Shown piece after piece: positions 43,615-51,966 of a DNA stretch of 64,000 nucleotides (its first letter is position 1; each line of letters begins with the position of its first letter). The notes beneath the pieces were generated by a model. That model was not told the DNA's origin. It did not search any database and saw nothing but the letters and a program-made list of their open reading frames with translations. The position numbers and the translations under genes were made by a program. Origin of the DNA: Nitrospirota bacterium (GTDB lineage: Bacteria > Nitrospirota > Thermodesulfovibrionia > Thermodesulfovibrionales > JdFR-88); assembly GCA_021840255.1 (NCBI GenBank), contig JAKBYX010000002.1, forward strand, positions 159,325 through 223,324, written 5' to 3'.

Positions 43615-43717
43615 AGGAAAAGCGAATTTGCCTTTTTTGTTTTTTTGCTTTTTTGCTTTTTTCCTCCCAAACTCGGGCCAGGGCCCCGGATCGAAAAGGG
43701 GCCCGGCCTTTTTATTT
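43615..43717 (+). ncRNA. Candidate small RNA, unit 3, carrying a T-rich insertion
   Basis: The predicted RNA has GGAAAAGCGAATTTGCC, then a 30-nt T-rich tract (43633-43662, T6G T7GC T6GC T6) where units 1 and 2 go straight into their C-rich strand, then CCTCCC and a GC-rich terminator. The tract resembles the A/T-rich tracts elsewhere in the window and probably lengthened or inactivated this copy. Confidence 0.45.
43676..43717. terminator. Bidirectional terminator between unit 3 and leuB
   Basis: GGCC-A-GGGCCCC (43676-43687) pairs with GGGGCCC-GGCC (43698-43708), leaving one bulged A, followed by TTTTTATTTTG. It can also end the leuB transcript arriving from the other side. Confidence 0.75.
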
Positions 43718-43728
43718 TGTTTTTTTCT

Positions 43729-44799
43729 TTAGACGCTGATGCTGGAGGCGAGCTTTGCGGTAAGATCTCCCACTTCTTTTGTGCCCATACCCATTTTGCC
43801 TGCGGCAAGGCTCTTTATATGTTTCCCGGTGACTTCCATCACGGCCGCCTCTACCGCCCTTGCGGCATCCGCCTGGCCAAGGTGCTCAAGCATCATCCCA
43901 CCCGCGCTTATGGCGGCTAGCGGATTTATTACGTTCTGGCCCTTGTACTTGGGAGCCGAACCTCCGATGGGCTCGAACATGGAGACCCCAGCCGGGTTTA
44001 TATTTCCGCCCGCCGCGATGCCCATGCCGCCCTGGATCATCGCGCCAAGATCCGTTATGATGTCCCCGAACATGTTGTCCGTGACCACCACATCAAACCA
44101 TTCCGGGTTTTTGACAAACCACATGGTTATGGCGTCCACATGGGCATAGTCTGTCTTTACATCCGGGTATTCCGGTGCGATCTCCTTGAATGTCCTTTCC
44201 CAGAGGTCAAATGCAAAGGTGAGCACATTTGTTTTACCGCAGAGGGTCAGGTTTTTTCGCTTGTTCCTTTTCTGTGTATATTCGAAGGCGTACCTCAGGC
44301 ATCTCTCGACGCCTTTCCTGGTGTTTATGGACTCCTGGATGGCCACTTCGTCCGGCGTCCCTTTCTTAAGCGTGCCGCCGGCCCCCGCGTAAAGCCCCTC
44401 GGAGTTTTCCCTTACCACCACCAGGTCTATGTCATCCGGGCCCTTGCCCTTAAGCGGGCAGTCCACTCCGGGATAGAGTTTTATGGGGCGCAGGTTGATG
44501 TATTGGTCCAACTTGAACCGGAGCTCAAGGAGGATGCCTTTTTCAAGGATGCCGGGCTTTACGTCCGGGTGCCCTATGGCCCCAAGATATATGGCATCGA
44601 AAAGTCTCAGCTCATCCAGGGCGCTTGCGGGCAGGATCTCCCCTGTTCTTAGGTAGCGGTCTCCGCCAAAATCGAAGCCGGTGTACTCCAGGTTGAAGCC
44701 GAAACGCCCCGCCACGGTGTTTAATACCTTTATTCCTTCTGCTATTACCTCCGGACCCGTTCCGTCACCGGGTATCACGGCAATTTTGTAAGATTTCAT
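43729..44799 (-). CDS. leuB: 3-isopropylmalate dehydrogenase
   Basis: LeuB oxidises 3-isopropylmalate in leucine synthesis using NAD. The 356-residue protein carries IAVIPGDGTGPEVIAEG, LRFKLDQYINLRPIKLYPG, VVRENSEGLYAGAGG, VVTDNMFGDIITDLGAMIQGGMGIAAGGNINP (Mg/substrate aspartates) and FEPIGGSAPKYKGQNVINP. The family also includes isocitrate, homoisocitrate and tartrate dehydrogenases; pairing with leuD supports the leucine assignment. It follows leuD after 51 nt that contain an A-rich tract. The leuC and leuA genes are not in the window. Confidence 0.9.
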   Translation of the reverse strand: MKSYKIAVIPGDGTGPEVIAEGIKVLNTVAGRFGFNLEYTGFDFGGDRYLRTGEILPASALDELRLFDAIYLGAIGHPDVKPGILEKGILLELRFKLDQYINLRPIKLYPGVDCPLKGKGPDDIDLVVVRENSEGLYAGAGGTLKKGTPDEVAIQESINTRKGVERCLRYAFEYTQKRNKRKNLTLCGKTNVLTFAFDLWERTFKEIAPEYPDVKTDYAHVDAITMWFVKNPEWFDVVVTDNMFGDIITDLGAMIQGGMGIAAGGNINPAGVSMFEPIGGSAPKYKGQNVINPLAAISAGGMMLEHLGQADAARAVEAAVMEVTGKHIKSLAAGKMGMGTKEVGDLTAKLASSISV

Positions 44800-44850
44800 C
44801 TCAAAAAAATCTCCTTCCGTGGGATAAATAAAAATAAAAAAACAAAAAGC

Positions 44851-45345
44851 CTATTTGCGGGCTGCCAGTTTCTTCTTTGTCCATTCCACGAGCCCGCCCG
44901 CGCTTACAAGCTCCCGCATGAAAGGCGGGATGGGGCTTGCGCTGTAGGTCTTGCCGCCTGCGCGGATGGTGCCGGCGTCCGTATCTATCTCTACAACATC
45001 TCCCTGCCGGACATTTTCGAACAGCTCAGGGCATTCGAATATGGGCAGCCCTATGTTGAATGAATTCCTGAAGAATATGCGGGCGAAGCTCTTTGCCACT
45101 ACGGTGCTTACGCCGGCGGCCTTGATGGCCAGCGGGGCATGCTCCCTGGATGAGCCGCAGCCAAAGTTCTTTCCTGCCACGATGATGTCCCCCGGGTTTA
45201 CCTTGCCGGGGAAATCCTTGTCGGCGTCCTCCATTACATGCTTCGCAAGTTCAGCCGGATCGGAGGTGTTCAGATACCTTGCCGGTATTATCGCGTCCGT
45301 GTCCACATCGTCACCGAATTTCCAGACCTTTCCTTTTATGACCAT
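44851..45345 (-). CDS. leuD: 3-isopropylmalate dehydratase small subunit
   Basis: LeuD with LeuC isomerises 2- to 3-isopropylmalate. I start at ATG 45345 (GGAGGT 10 nt upstream), giving 164 residues. An in-frame ATG at 45462 would add a non-conserved extension. Motifs are KVWKFGDDVDTDAIIPARYL, GKNFGCGSSREHAPLAIKAAG and the swivelling-domain FRNSFNIGLPIFECPE. It is the archaeal/short-type small subunit. It lies 186 nt after the nuoG-like gene on the same strand, with an inverted repeat (AGGGGAAGCCC/GGGCTTCCCCT) between them. Confidence 0.93.
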   Translation of the reverse strand: MVIKGKVWKFGDDVDTDAIIPARYLNTSDPAELAKHVMEDADKDFPGKVNPGDIIVAGKNFGCGSSREHAPLAIKAAGVSTVVAKSFARIFFRNSFNIGLPIFECPELFENVRQGDVVEIDTDAGTIRAGGKTYSASPIPPFMRELVSAGGLVEWTKKKLAARK

Positions 45346-45531
45346 TTTCCGAGAGACCTCCACTAAAAATAGGGAATGAAAGAAAATTGTATAACAGACG
45401 CGGGAATTGAAGCAATAGCGATGTGAAGTTTTGATTTTTTGCATAAGGAGGGGAAGCCCCAAAGAAAATAAAAAAATTATCCTTAAATGGTTTTTTCTTT
45501 TCCCTTTTCCTTCGGGCTTCCCCTGTGTCTC

Positions 45532-48021
45532 TTATGCCGTTTCCACCTTTACGGCCACGGTGGGCGCCTCCCCGTTTCTTGAGGGCTGGGTGAGCAGGTT
45601 CACCCTGGCATGGGCGAAATGCGCCGTCGTAAAGACCATTCCCTGAGGGACCTCCTCCGTAACCCTGGCCTTAAGGTAAATGGTTTCCCCGTTCCTGCCG
45701 CTCACCTTCACGTAGCTCTCGTTGTACACACCGCGGGCTTCAGCGTCCGCGGGGTTTATCTGCAGGTATGCGTCAGGCGCGGCGGAATCCAGGTTGTTGG
45801 ATATGGTGGTAAGGCTCCCTGAATGCTGCATGAGGTTTCCGGTGGCCAAAAGAAGCGGATGGCCGCCATCGGCAGACTCCCTCATTTCCTGCTCCACGGG
45901 TACCATGGCCAGACGCACCGGTTCCTGGTTTTGCATGATGTTCATAAGGGCGCTTGCCGAAAGTTGGGAGAAGCTCCTGGCGTCCATGTCCGCATGCATG
46001 AGCCTTCCCAGGTTCCTTAATATCTTCCAGTCAGGGAGGGCTAGCCCGGTTTCGGGCAGGCATTTAACGACCTTTTGCGGCTTGCCCATCATGCCCACGA
46101 AGGTGCCTTCCTTTTCCCCCCAGCTGGAGGCGGGGAGCACCACATGAGCCAGCTTTGCCGTGGCGGTCAGCATTATATCCTGGACGACAAGCAGTTCCAG
46201 CCTGCCAAGCGTGTCCGTGACCCTGGCGGTGTCCGGGAAGGTGACCATCGGATTTTCACCCATTATGAACAGGGCTTTCATCTGGCCGCCGTAGAGCATC
46301 TGCCCGGCGTCAAGGCCTATCTCACCGTCAAGGCCCGTCTCCCCGCCTTCGGTCTCCCGCTGTGTTCCCCCTTCAAGCGCCATCTGTGTTCCCATCGTAT
46401 TTGCGAACTCCGGTGGAAGGCCCAGGGCCTCCGGTCCCCTGCCAAGCAGGATAGCAAGGTCCATAAGGGCAAGCGCGGTGCCTTCGCCCTTCGTGTTCTC
46501 CGAGCTTCCGAAACAGGCCAGCAGCATCGGGTTTTTGGCGGAGGCAAGCTCGCCCGCCGCCTGTCCTATGGCCTCTTCGGGCACGCCAGTCAACCTGGCT
46601 GCCATCGGCATGGTGTATTTCTTCAGGTGCTCCCTGAGCTCATTAAAGCCCTTTACGGACTCCGCCTTTTTGTCGTAGAGGTCCCCTTCTATAAGCGCGC
46701 TCATGATGCCGTTTACAAGCGCCACGCCGGTTGCGGGCCTTATCCTGAGCCACTGGGAGCTCCACCTTGAAAGTTTTGTCTCCCTCGGGTCGGCCGTTAT
46801 GAGAGTGGCATTAAAATCCCTGCGGGCCGCAAGGATCTTCAGGCCGTATACCGGATGCGTGGATGTGAGGTCGGACTCCAGAACGAAAAGGACGTCTGCC
46901 TTAAGGGGCGCTTCCAGATCGAGGGCCAGCCTGTCAATGCCAAAGGTCTTTTTAAGCGCTTCCACCTGCTTGGAATAACCGAGCCTGGTCCGTGAGTCTA
47001 CATTTTTGGAGCCCACAGCCAGGTGCATGAACTTTTTGAGCATGTAATTATCTTCGACCGAGCAACGCTCCGAGCCCAATGCCCCTATGGTCCGGGGGCC
47101 ATGGGCCTCTTTTATTTCCGTAAGTCTTTTGGCCACGAAATCAAGCGCTTCCTGCCAGCTGGCGGGCTCAAGTTTGCCTTCTTTACGTATGAGAGGAGTT
47201 GAAAGCCTTTGCTGCGATTCTATGAAGTCGAATCCGAACCGCCCCCTCGGGCAGAGGTCTCCTTTGCTTACGCCGACGCCGTCCTTGCCCCTGGCGCGTA
47301 TGATGCGGCCGTCCCTTAAACTGAGGACGGAAGTGCATCCGACGGAGCAGTAGGGACAGATGTTTTCCTGCTCTTCCATGAACCATACCCTGGAGCGGTA
47401 TTTGTATGGCTTTGTTCCCAGCGCGCCCACGGGGCAGGCGTCAACGCACTGGCCGCAGAATTCGCAATCCAGGGTCTCTTCGAACGCGGGGCTCACCTTT
47501 GTCTTGAACCCGCGGCCGATCAGGTTTATGGCGCCAACGCCCTGGTGCTCCTTGCATATCCTCACGCATTTGCCGCAGAGGATGCACCTGCTTGTGTTCC
47601 TTTCTATCAAAGGCGCGGCCGTGCACTCCGGATCATGGTTTCTCTCGTCGCAAAACCTGCTGGCCGACGGCCCGTATTTGAAGGCCAGGTCCTGCAGATC
47701 GCATTCCCCGGCCTTGTCGCAGACAGGGCAGTCAAGGGGGTGATGTATCAGGAGCAGCTCAAGGACGGTCCTCCTGGCCTTCTCCAGCTTCGGGGTCTCC
47801 GTATGGACGACCATCCCGGCCTTGACGTGCGTGGAACAGGAGGCCAGGAGCTTCCTCATCCCCTCCACCTCTACCATGCACAGCCGGCAGCCGCCGTAAG
47901 GCAGCAGCCGCCTGTCCCAACAAAGATGCGGTATGTGTATGCCGTTTGCCAGCGCCGCCTGAAGAATGGTGGTCTTTGGCTCCGCCTGTATGTTTTTTCC
48001 GTTTATGACCAGCTCTATCAT
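45532..48021 (-). CDS. NuoG-like iron-sulfur/molybdopterin-fold subunit
   Basis: The 829-residue protein starts at ATG 48021, overlapping the upstream stop as ATGA. It has an N-terminal [2Fe-2S] domain (C34, C45, C48, C62), a His-Cys cluster (HHPLDCPVCDKAGEC), two ferredoxin [4Fe-4S] sites (C146-C156, C186-C196) and a molybdopterin-oxidoreductase fold with CPYCSVGC...CPRGRFG. The catalytic Cys/Sec-His of formate dehydrogenases is absent: the aligned segment reads NVDSRTRLGYSK, with Gly at about 348. It is therefore NuoG-like, probably an electron-transfer scaffold partnering NuoF/NuoE/HndB. Confidence 0.88.
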   Translation of the reverse strand: MIELVINGKNIQAEPKTTILQAALANGIHIPHLCWDRRLLPYGGCRLCMVEVEGMRKLLASCSTHVKAGMVVHTETPKLEKARRTVLELLLIHHPLDCPVCDKAGECDLQDLAFKYGPSASRFCDERNHDPECTAAPLIERNTSRCILCGKCVRICKEHQGVGAINLIGRGFKTKVSPAFEETLDCEFCGQCVDACPVGALGTKPYKYRSRVWFMEEQENICPYCSVGCTSVLSLRDGRIIRARGKDGVGVSKGDLCPRGRFGFDFIESQQRLSTPLIRKEGKLEPASWQEALDFVAKRLTEIKEAHGPRTIGALGSERCSVEDNYMLKKFMHLAVGSKNVDSRTRLGYSKQVEALKKTFGIDRLALDLEAPLKADVLFVLESDLTSTHPVYGLKILAARRDFNATLITADPRETKLSRWSSQWLRIRPATGVALVNGIMSALIEGDLYDKKAESVKGFNELREHLKKYTMPMAARLTGVPEEAIGQAAGELASAKNPMLLACFGSSENTKGEGTALALMDLAILLGRGPEALGLPPEFANTMGTQMALEGGTQRETEGGETGLDGEIGLDAGQMLYGGQMKALFIMGENPMVTFPDTARVTDTLGRLELLVVQDIMLTATAKLAHVVLPASSWGEKEGTFVGMMGKPQKVVKCLPETGLALPDWKILRNLGRLMHADMDARSFSQLSASALMNIMQNQEPVRLAMVPVEQEMRESADGGHPLLLATGNLMQHSGSLTTISNNLDSAAPDAYLQINPADAEARGVYNESYVKVSGRNGETIYLKARVTEEVPQGMVFTTAHFAHARVNLLTQPSRNGEAPTVAVKVETA

Positions 48022-49865
48022 CTCGTCTGCACTCCTTTGGCCTTTTCGATCAGTTCCTTTCCCAGGCTCCCCGGGCCGATCTTGAGCGCGCCGAACTTGC
48101 ACGCCTCATAGCACGAGCGGCATTTTACGCAGAGGGTCTGGTCTATGGAGTAAGGTTTTTTCTTTTCTCCCGATACGGCTTTCTGAGGACAGACCCGCGC
48201 GCACGCCCCGCAGCCCTTGCAGGACTCCTGGTCCACATAGAAAGTGGTCAGGGGCCTGCATACGCCGGCCTTGCACCAGCCCTCTTTTATGTGCGACTCG
48301 AATTCCTCCCTGAAATATTTTATGGTGGTCAGCACCGGGTTGGGAGCGCTCTGGCCCAGGCCGCAAAGCGACGTATTTATAATGTCATGGGAAAGGTCCT
48401 CCAACAGCTCTATATCGCCTTCCTTGCCCCTGCCCTCCGTAATGTCCACGAGCCTGTCGTGCATGACCTTGGTGCCTATCCTGCAGGGCGGGCACTTGCC
48501 GCAGGACTCATCGGTGGTGAACTCCAGGAAGAACTTGGCCACGCTAACCATGCAGTTGTAGTCGTCTATGACCACCATGCCGCCCGAGCCCACGATGGCC
48601 CCGGTCTTCGCAATGTCCTCGAATGTGACGGGCGTGTCCAGAAGGGCCTCCGGTATGCAGCCGCCGGAGGGGCCGCCAAGCTGCACCGCCTTGAACTTTC
48701 TGCCCTTTTTCATCCCGCCGCCTATGTCAAAGATGATCTTCCTAAGCGGCATGCCCATCGGCACCTCGACAAGGCCTATGTTGTTTACGGCCCCGGTCAG
48801 GGCGAAAACCTTTGTGCCGGTGGATTTTTCCGTGCCAAGGCTCTTGAACCACGCGGCCCCGTTCAGGATTATGGCCGGGATATTGGCATAGGTTTCCACG
48901 TTGTTAAGGACAGTGGGTCTTCTCCACAGGCCTTGGGTGGTGGTATGCGGGGGCTTTGGAATGGGCATGCCGCGTTTCCCCTCTATGGAGCGCATGAGCG
49001 CGGTGGCCTCGCCGCAGACAAACGCCCCGGCGCCCAGGTATATCTCTATATCCAGGTTGAAGCCGGTGCCCAGTATGTCATCACCCAGCAGGCCGTATGC
49101 CTTTGCGTCTTTTATGGCTTTCTGCAGTCTCTGGACGGCCAGCGGGTACTCGGCCCGGACGTAAATATAACCCTTGCTTGCGCCGATGGCCTTTGCCCCT
49201 ATGATCATTCCCTCCAGCACTACGTGGGGGTCGCCTTCCATGATGCTCCTGTCCATAAAGGCCCCGGGGTCGCCCTCGTCCCCGTTGCAGAGGATGTATT
49301 TGAGGGGGGCCTGCACCATGTAGCAAAGCTCCCATTTAAGGCCTGTCGGGAAGCCTGCGCCGCCCCGGCCCCTCAAGTCCGCGCTTTTCATTTCCTGTAT
49401 TATTTCTTCGGGGGTCATGCTGGAAAGCGCCTTGGCGGCGGCCTTGTAGCCGTCCCTCGCTATGTATTCCTCTATATTTTCGGGGTCTATGAGTCCCTTG
49501 TTCCTGAGGGCGCGCAGCACCTGGAGATTGAAAAAGGGTATCTCGCTCATGACGGGCAGGGGCTGCTTCTTCTCCGGCTCCCTGTACATGAGCCTTTCCA
49601 GCGGCCTGCCCTTAAGCAGGTGCTCCTCCACGATCTCAGGGACGTCGGCGGGGGTCAGCTTCTCATAGAATGTGCCATCCGGGTAAACGGTCATGATGGG
49701 CCCCTGGGCGCAAAAACCATTGCATCCCGTGATCACTACATTTATCTCTTTTTCAAGCCCCCTTTTGCGGAGTTCGGCATCCATGGCCTGCTTCACCTTG
49801 AGCCCGCCGCCAGCGATGCAGCCGGTGCCCCCGCACAACATAAGGTTCGCTCTGAATTTATCCAT
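48018..49865 (-). CDS. NuoF/HndC-type NAD(P)-binding flavoprotein subunit
   Basis: This 615-residue subunit has three parts. An N-terminal thioredoxin-like [2Fe-2S] domain carries C11, C16, C48 and C52. The NuoF core has FMN/NAD motifs LRGRGGAGFPTGLKW and YILCNGDEGDPGAFMDRSIMEGDP, and the [4Fe-4S] site ESCGKCPPCRIGT. A C-terminal double-cluster ferredoxin reads CKGCGACARVCPQKA and CVKCRSCYEAC. This layout is that of HydB/HndC of electron-bifurcating hydrogenases, not of respiratory complex I NuoF. It should oxidise or reduce NAD(P) with ferredoxin. It is coupled to the NuoG-like gene by ATGA. Confidence 0.93.
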   Translation of the reverse strand: MDKFRANLMLCGGTGCIAGGGLKVKQAMDAELRKRGLEKEINVVITGCNGFCAQGPIMTVYPDGTFYEKLTPADVPEIVEEHLLKGRPLERLMYREPEKKQPLPVMSEIPFFNLQVLRALRNKGLIDPENIEEYIARDGYKAAAKALSSMTPEEIIQEMKSADLRGRGGAGFPTGLKWELCYMVQAPLKYILCNGDEGDPGAFMDRSIMEGDPHVVLEGMIIGAKAIGASKGYIYVRAEYPLAVQRLQKAIKDAKAYGLLGDDILGTGFNLDIEIYLGAGAFVCGEATALMRSIEGKRGMPIPKPPHTTTQGLWRRPTVLNNVETYANIPAIILNGAAWFKSLGTEKSTGTKVFALTGAVNNIGLVEVPMGMPLRKIIFDIGGGMKKGRKFKAVQLGGPSGGCIPEALLDTPVTFEDIAKTGAIVGSGGMVVIDDYNCMVSVAKFFLEFTTDESCGKCPPCRIGTKVMHDRLVDITEGRGKEGDIELLEDLSHDIINTSLCGLGQSAPNPVLTTIKYFREEFESHIKEGWCKAGVCRPLTTFYVDQESCKGCGACARVCPQKAVSGEKKKPYSIDQTLCVKCRSCYEACKFGALKIGPGSLGKELIEKAKGVQTR

Positions 49866-49933
49866 CTTTCAATGTTCCTCCACCAGGGGAAAAATTGTTT
49901 TTTCTGTTTTTTTTATTTTGTTTTTCTTCTTGA

Positions 49934-50317
49934 TCAATAAGAGTTCTCGTTGCCCATCACCAGGGCGTATTCCTGCACGATGTTGCCCCCCTGGATATGC
50001 TCGGCGAATATCCTCTTCATCTTTTCCGGGTCAAGGCAGCAGTATTTCACCGGCGCCTGGCCCAGGATCTCGACAGTGGCCATCGGCTCCTTGCTGCAAA
50101 ACCCGGCGCAACCGGATGCGGTGATGATCACATCCTGAACGTCCTTTTGCGCAAGCGCCTCTACCAGCGCGCCCATCACCGTCCTGGCCCCGGCGGCGAT
50201 CCCGCAGGTGCCCATGTGGATGGTCACCTTTGCCCTGTACCCGCCGTGCCTCAAGGCAAAGGTGCCCTCATACTGCTCTTTTATCTTTTTCAGGTCATCT
50301 ATGGTCAGTCTTTGCAT
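49934..50317 (-). CDS. HndB-like [2Fe-2S] ferredoxin subunit
   Basis: This 127-residue protein begins MQRLTIDDLKKIKEQYEG at ATG 50317, five nt after AAGGAGG. A thioredoxin-like [2Fe-2S] fold has C's in MGTCGIAAGA and SGCAGFCSKEP, the HndB/HydD-type pattern. It should carry electrons within the soluble Hnd-type complex. The gene lies between the REC-NuoE fusion and nuoF; the 68-nt gap to nuoF is A-rich on the coding strand. Confidence 0.9.
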   Translation of the reverse strand: MQRLTIDDLKKIKEQYEGTFALRHGGYRAKVTIHMGTCGIAAGARTVMGALVEALAQKDVQDVIITASGCAGFCSKEPMATVEILGQAPVKYCCLDPEKMKRIFAEHIQGGNIVQEYALVMGNENSY

Positions 50318-50363
50318 GAACGCCTCCTTCTGGGTCATTCGACCCTTCTGGGTCCGCGACCCC

Positions 50364-51221
50364 TCATTCGTACTGGGCAAGGATGTCCATTGTCTTTACA
50401 GGGTTCACGGAACCGTGGGTGTCCTTGTCCACCACAACAACCGGGGCAAGACCGCAAGCGCCCAGGCACCTTACGCTCTCAAGTGAGAACTTCCTGTCAA
50501 CCGTGACTTCCCCTATATCTATCTGCAGCTGCTCCTTGAGCCTTGCCAATATCTCCTCCGCCCTTTTCACGTAGCACGCGGTGCCCAGGCAGACCCTTAC
50601 ATTGTGCTTGCCCTTGGGTTTCATGCTGAAAAAAGAGTAGAAGGAGACGACCCCGTGGACTTCGCTTACCGGAAGGTTCAGCCCGCGGGCTATGTGCCTT
50701 TGCACGACAGGCGGCAGGTAGCCCACCAGTTCCTGGGCCTCCTGGAGCACCGGTATAAGACTGCCCGGCTTGTTTTTGTGCTTCCGTATTATCTCAGCCA
50801 GCTTTTCGGCCATCTCCCCGGTAAAATCCTGGGAATCCGTCTTTACGGATTTTTTCCTGACCTCCATTGCCTTTGCCGTGGTCTCAGTGAGAAGGGAGGG
50901 CGAAAACGGCTTGGGCAGGTAGTCTATGATCCCAAGCGCAAGGGCCTCCTTTATGCTCTCCTGGGACGGGTGCCCGGTAATGAGCACGATGCATATCTCC
51001 GGGTTTTTGGCCCTCAGCCTCCGCATGAACTCCATCCCGTCCATGCCGGGCATCTTTATATCGGTTATGACGAGGTCGTAAGGTTTTGCCCCTTCGAGCA
51101 ACTCGATGGCCTTGAGGGCGGAAAGGGCGGTGCTTACATCGTATCCCTCCGGCTCAAGTATCCGCTTACAGCTTTTAAGTATTACTTCCTCATCGTCGAC
51201 AACCAGAATGCTGCCTTTCAT
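50364..51221 (-). CDS. Response-regulator receiver domain fused to a NuoE/HndA [2Fe-2S] subunit
   Basis: Residues 1-120 are a receiver domain: ILVVDDEE acidic pocket, D54 phospho-acceptor in DLVITDIKMPGMDG, T in VLITGHP and K in YLPKPFSP. Residues ~130-285 are a full NuoE-type thioredoxin fold: GSLIPVLQEAQELVGYLPPVVQRHIA, VHGVVSFYSFF, and cluster cysteines in CLGTACYVK and CLGACGLAP. A phosphorelay could thus directly control the electron-input subunit of the oxidoreductase. AAGGAGG lies 10 nt before the ATG, at the end of a three-unit tandem repeat in the leader. The fusion is continuous, with no frameshift. Confidence 0.92.
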   Translation of the reverse strand: MKGSILVVDDEEVILKSCKRILEPEGYDVSTALSALKAIELLEGAKPYDLVITDIKMPGMDGMEFMRRLRAKNPEICIVLITGHPSQESIKEALALGIIDYLPKPFSPSLLTETTAKAMEVRKKSVKTDSQDFTGEMAEKLAEIIRKHKNKPGSLIPVLQEAQELVGYLPPVVQRHIARGLNLPVSEVHGVVSFYSFFSMKPKGKHNVRVCLGTACYVKRAEEILARLKEQLQIDIGEVTVDRKFSLESVRCLGACGLAPVVVVDKDTHGSVNPVKTMDILAQYE

Positions 51222-51228
51222 TTCACTG

Positions 51229-51324
51229 AATCCTCCTTGTACAGAAACAACGGGTCACAAAATCCTCCTTAAACAGAAAAAGCGGGTCGCTGAATCGTCC
51301 TCAAACGGAAAAATCCGGTTCTCT
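51229..51324 (-). repeat. Three tandem ~32-bp repeats containing Shine-Dalgarno copies
   Basis: Units begin at 51229, 51261 and 51293 (+ strand AATCCTCCTT, AATCCTCCTT, AATCGTCCTC). Read on the coding minus strand, two units carry AAGGAGGATT. The copy nearest the gene is the ribosome binding site of the REC-NuoE gene. The next one precedes a GTG-started 11-codon frame (MTRCFCTRRIQ) ending 3 nt before that ATG. Confidence 0.8.
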
Positions 51325-51354
51325 TTTTTCCTTTCAGACAAACTAAAAAAACCT

Positions 51355-51966
51355 CTAAACCTTATTATGACTCTTTAGCGTCATCTTTGCCTGTTCCCTG
51401 CCTGCGGCAACGGCCCGGTTAATGGAATCCCTGACCATGATAAGTATCTCCGGCAGGTTAACCGGCGTGTCTCCGAGCGCCTCCTTGAGCGCGTCCGAAT
51501 CAAACCCGTAATGGAAACCGCCGCCGTTTCCGGAAGCGCTGGAAATGTCATAAAACAGGACGTATCGTATCTCCGGGTGGCCGCACATCATTGAAAGCAT
51601 GGTGGCCCCGATGTCGCCCAGCGGTTTCCTGTCTATATGGCTGCACCTGAAAGAGGCGAAAAGGGTGGTCCCCCTGCCTGGCTCCGAATCCAGGCGGAAT
51701 TCCCCGCCGCACTCCGTGGCCGCCTGTTTCAGAAGGGGTATCCCCAGCCCGAAACGCTTTTTCTTTTTCCTGTTGTCTCCGCAAGTGAAGAAAGGGTCCT
51801 CCGATTTAAGCAGCGTCTCTTTGTCCATGCCGCGGCCGTCATCCTCCACGCTCAGCGAACAGTTATCCTTGCCGTGGTCTTCCGCTATCCGTATAACGAT
51901 CTTTGTTGCCCCCGCATTTATCGAGTTTTCGGCAATATCCAGTATATGGAGCGATAGGTCTTCCAT
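51355..51966 (-). CDS. GHKL ATPase (histidine-kinase-like ATP-binding) protein
   Basis: The 203-residue protein has the Bergerat ATP-binding fold: HILDIAENSINAGA (N box), LSVEDDGRGMDKETL (G1), FGLGIPLLKQAATECGG (G2) and GRGTTLFASF. It lacks a phospho-acceptor His domain, so it is not a complete histidine kinase and may act as a kinase or anti-sigma-like switch. Similar proteins accompany HndABCD-type hydrogenase operons. Its ATG overlaps the PHP gene stop (TGATG). The C-terminal ~80 residues (from HPEIRYVLFYDISS) are unassigned. Confidence 0.88.
   Translation of the reverse strand: MEDLSLHILDIAENSINAGATKIVIRIAEDHGKDNCSLSVEDDGRGMDKETLLKSEDPFFTCGDNRKKKKRFGLGIPLLKQAATECGGEFRLDSEPGRGTTLFASFRCSHIDRKPLGDIGATMLSMMCGHPEIRYVLFYDISSASGNGGGFHYGFDSDALKEALGDTPVNLPEILIMVRDSINRAVAAGREQAKMTLKSHNKV

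Noticed and set aside
45449-45524. Long-range inverted repeat AGGGGAAGCCCC...GGGCTTCCCCT as a terminator
   Set aside because: The arms are exact, but about 50 nt separate them and no T run follows on the minus strand in the right place, so I do not list it as a terminator.
45532-48021. Formate dehydrogenase alpha subunit
   Set aside because: The fold and cluster sites fit, but the catalytic Cys/Sec-His segment is missing (NVDSRTRLGYSK), so NuoG-like is the safer call.
48291-49940. 549-residue frame on the + strand
   Set aside because: It lies antisense to the well-supported nuoF gene, has low-complexity Gly/His/Ala content, and has no recognisable domain.
51229-51324. CRISPR-like repeat
   Set aside because: Only three diverged adjacent units that carry a Shine-Dalgarno sequence; no spacers.
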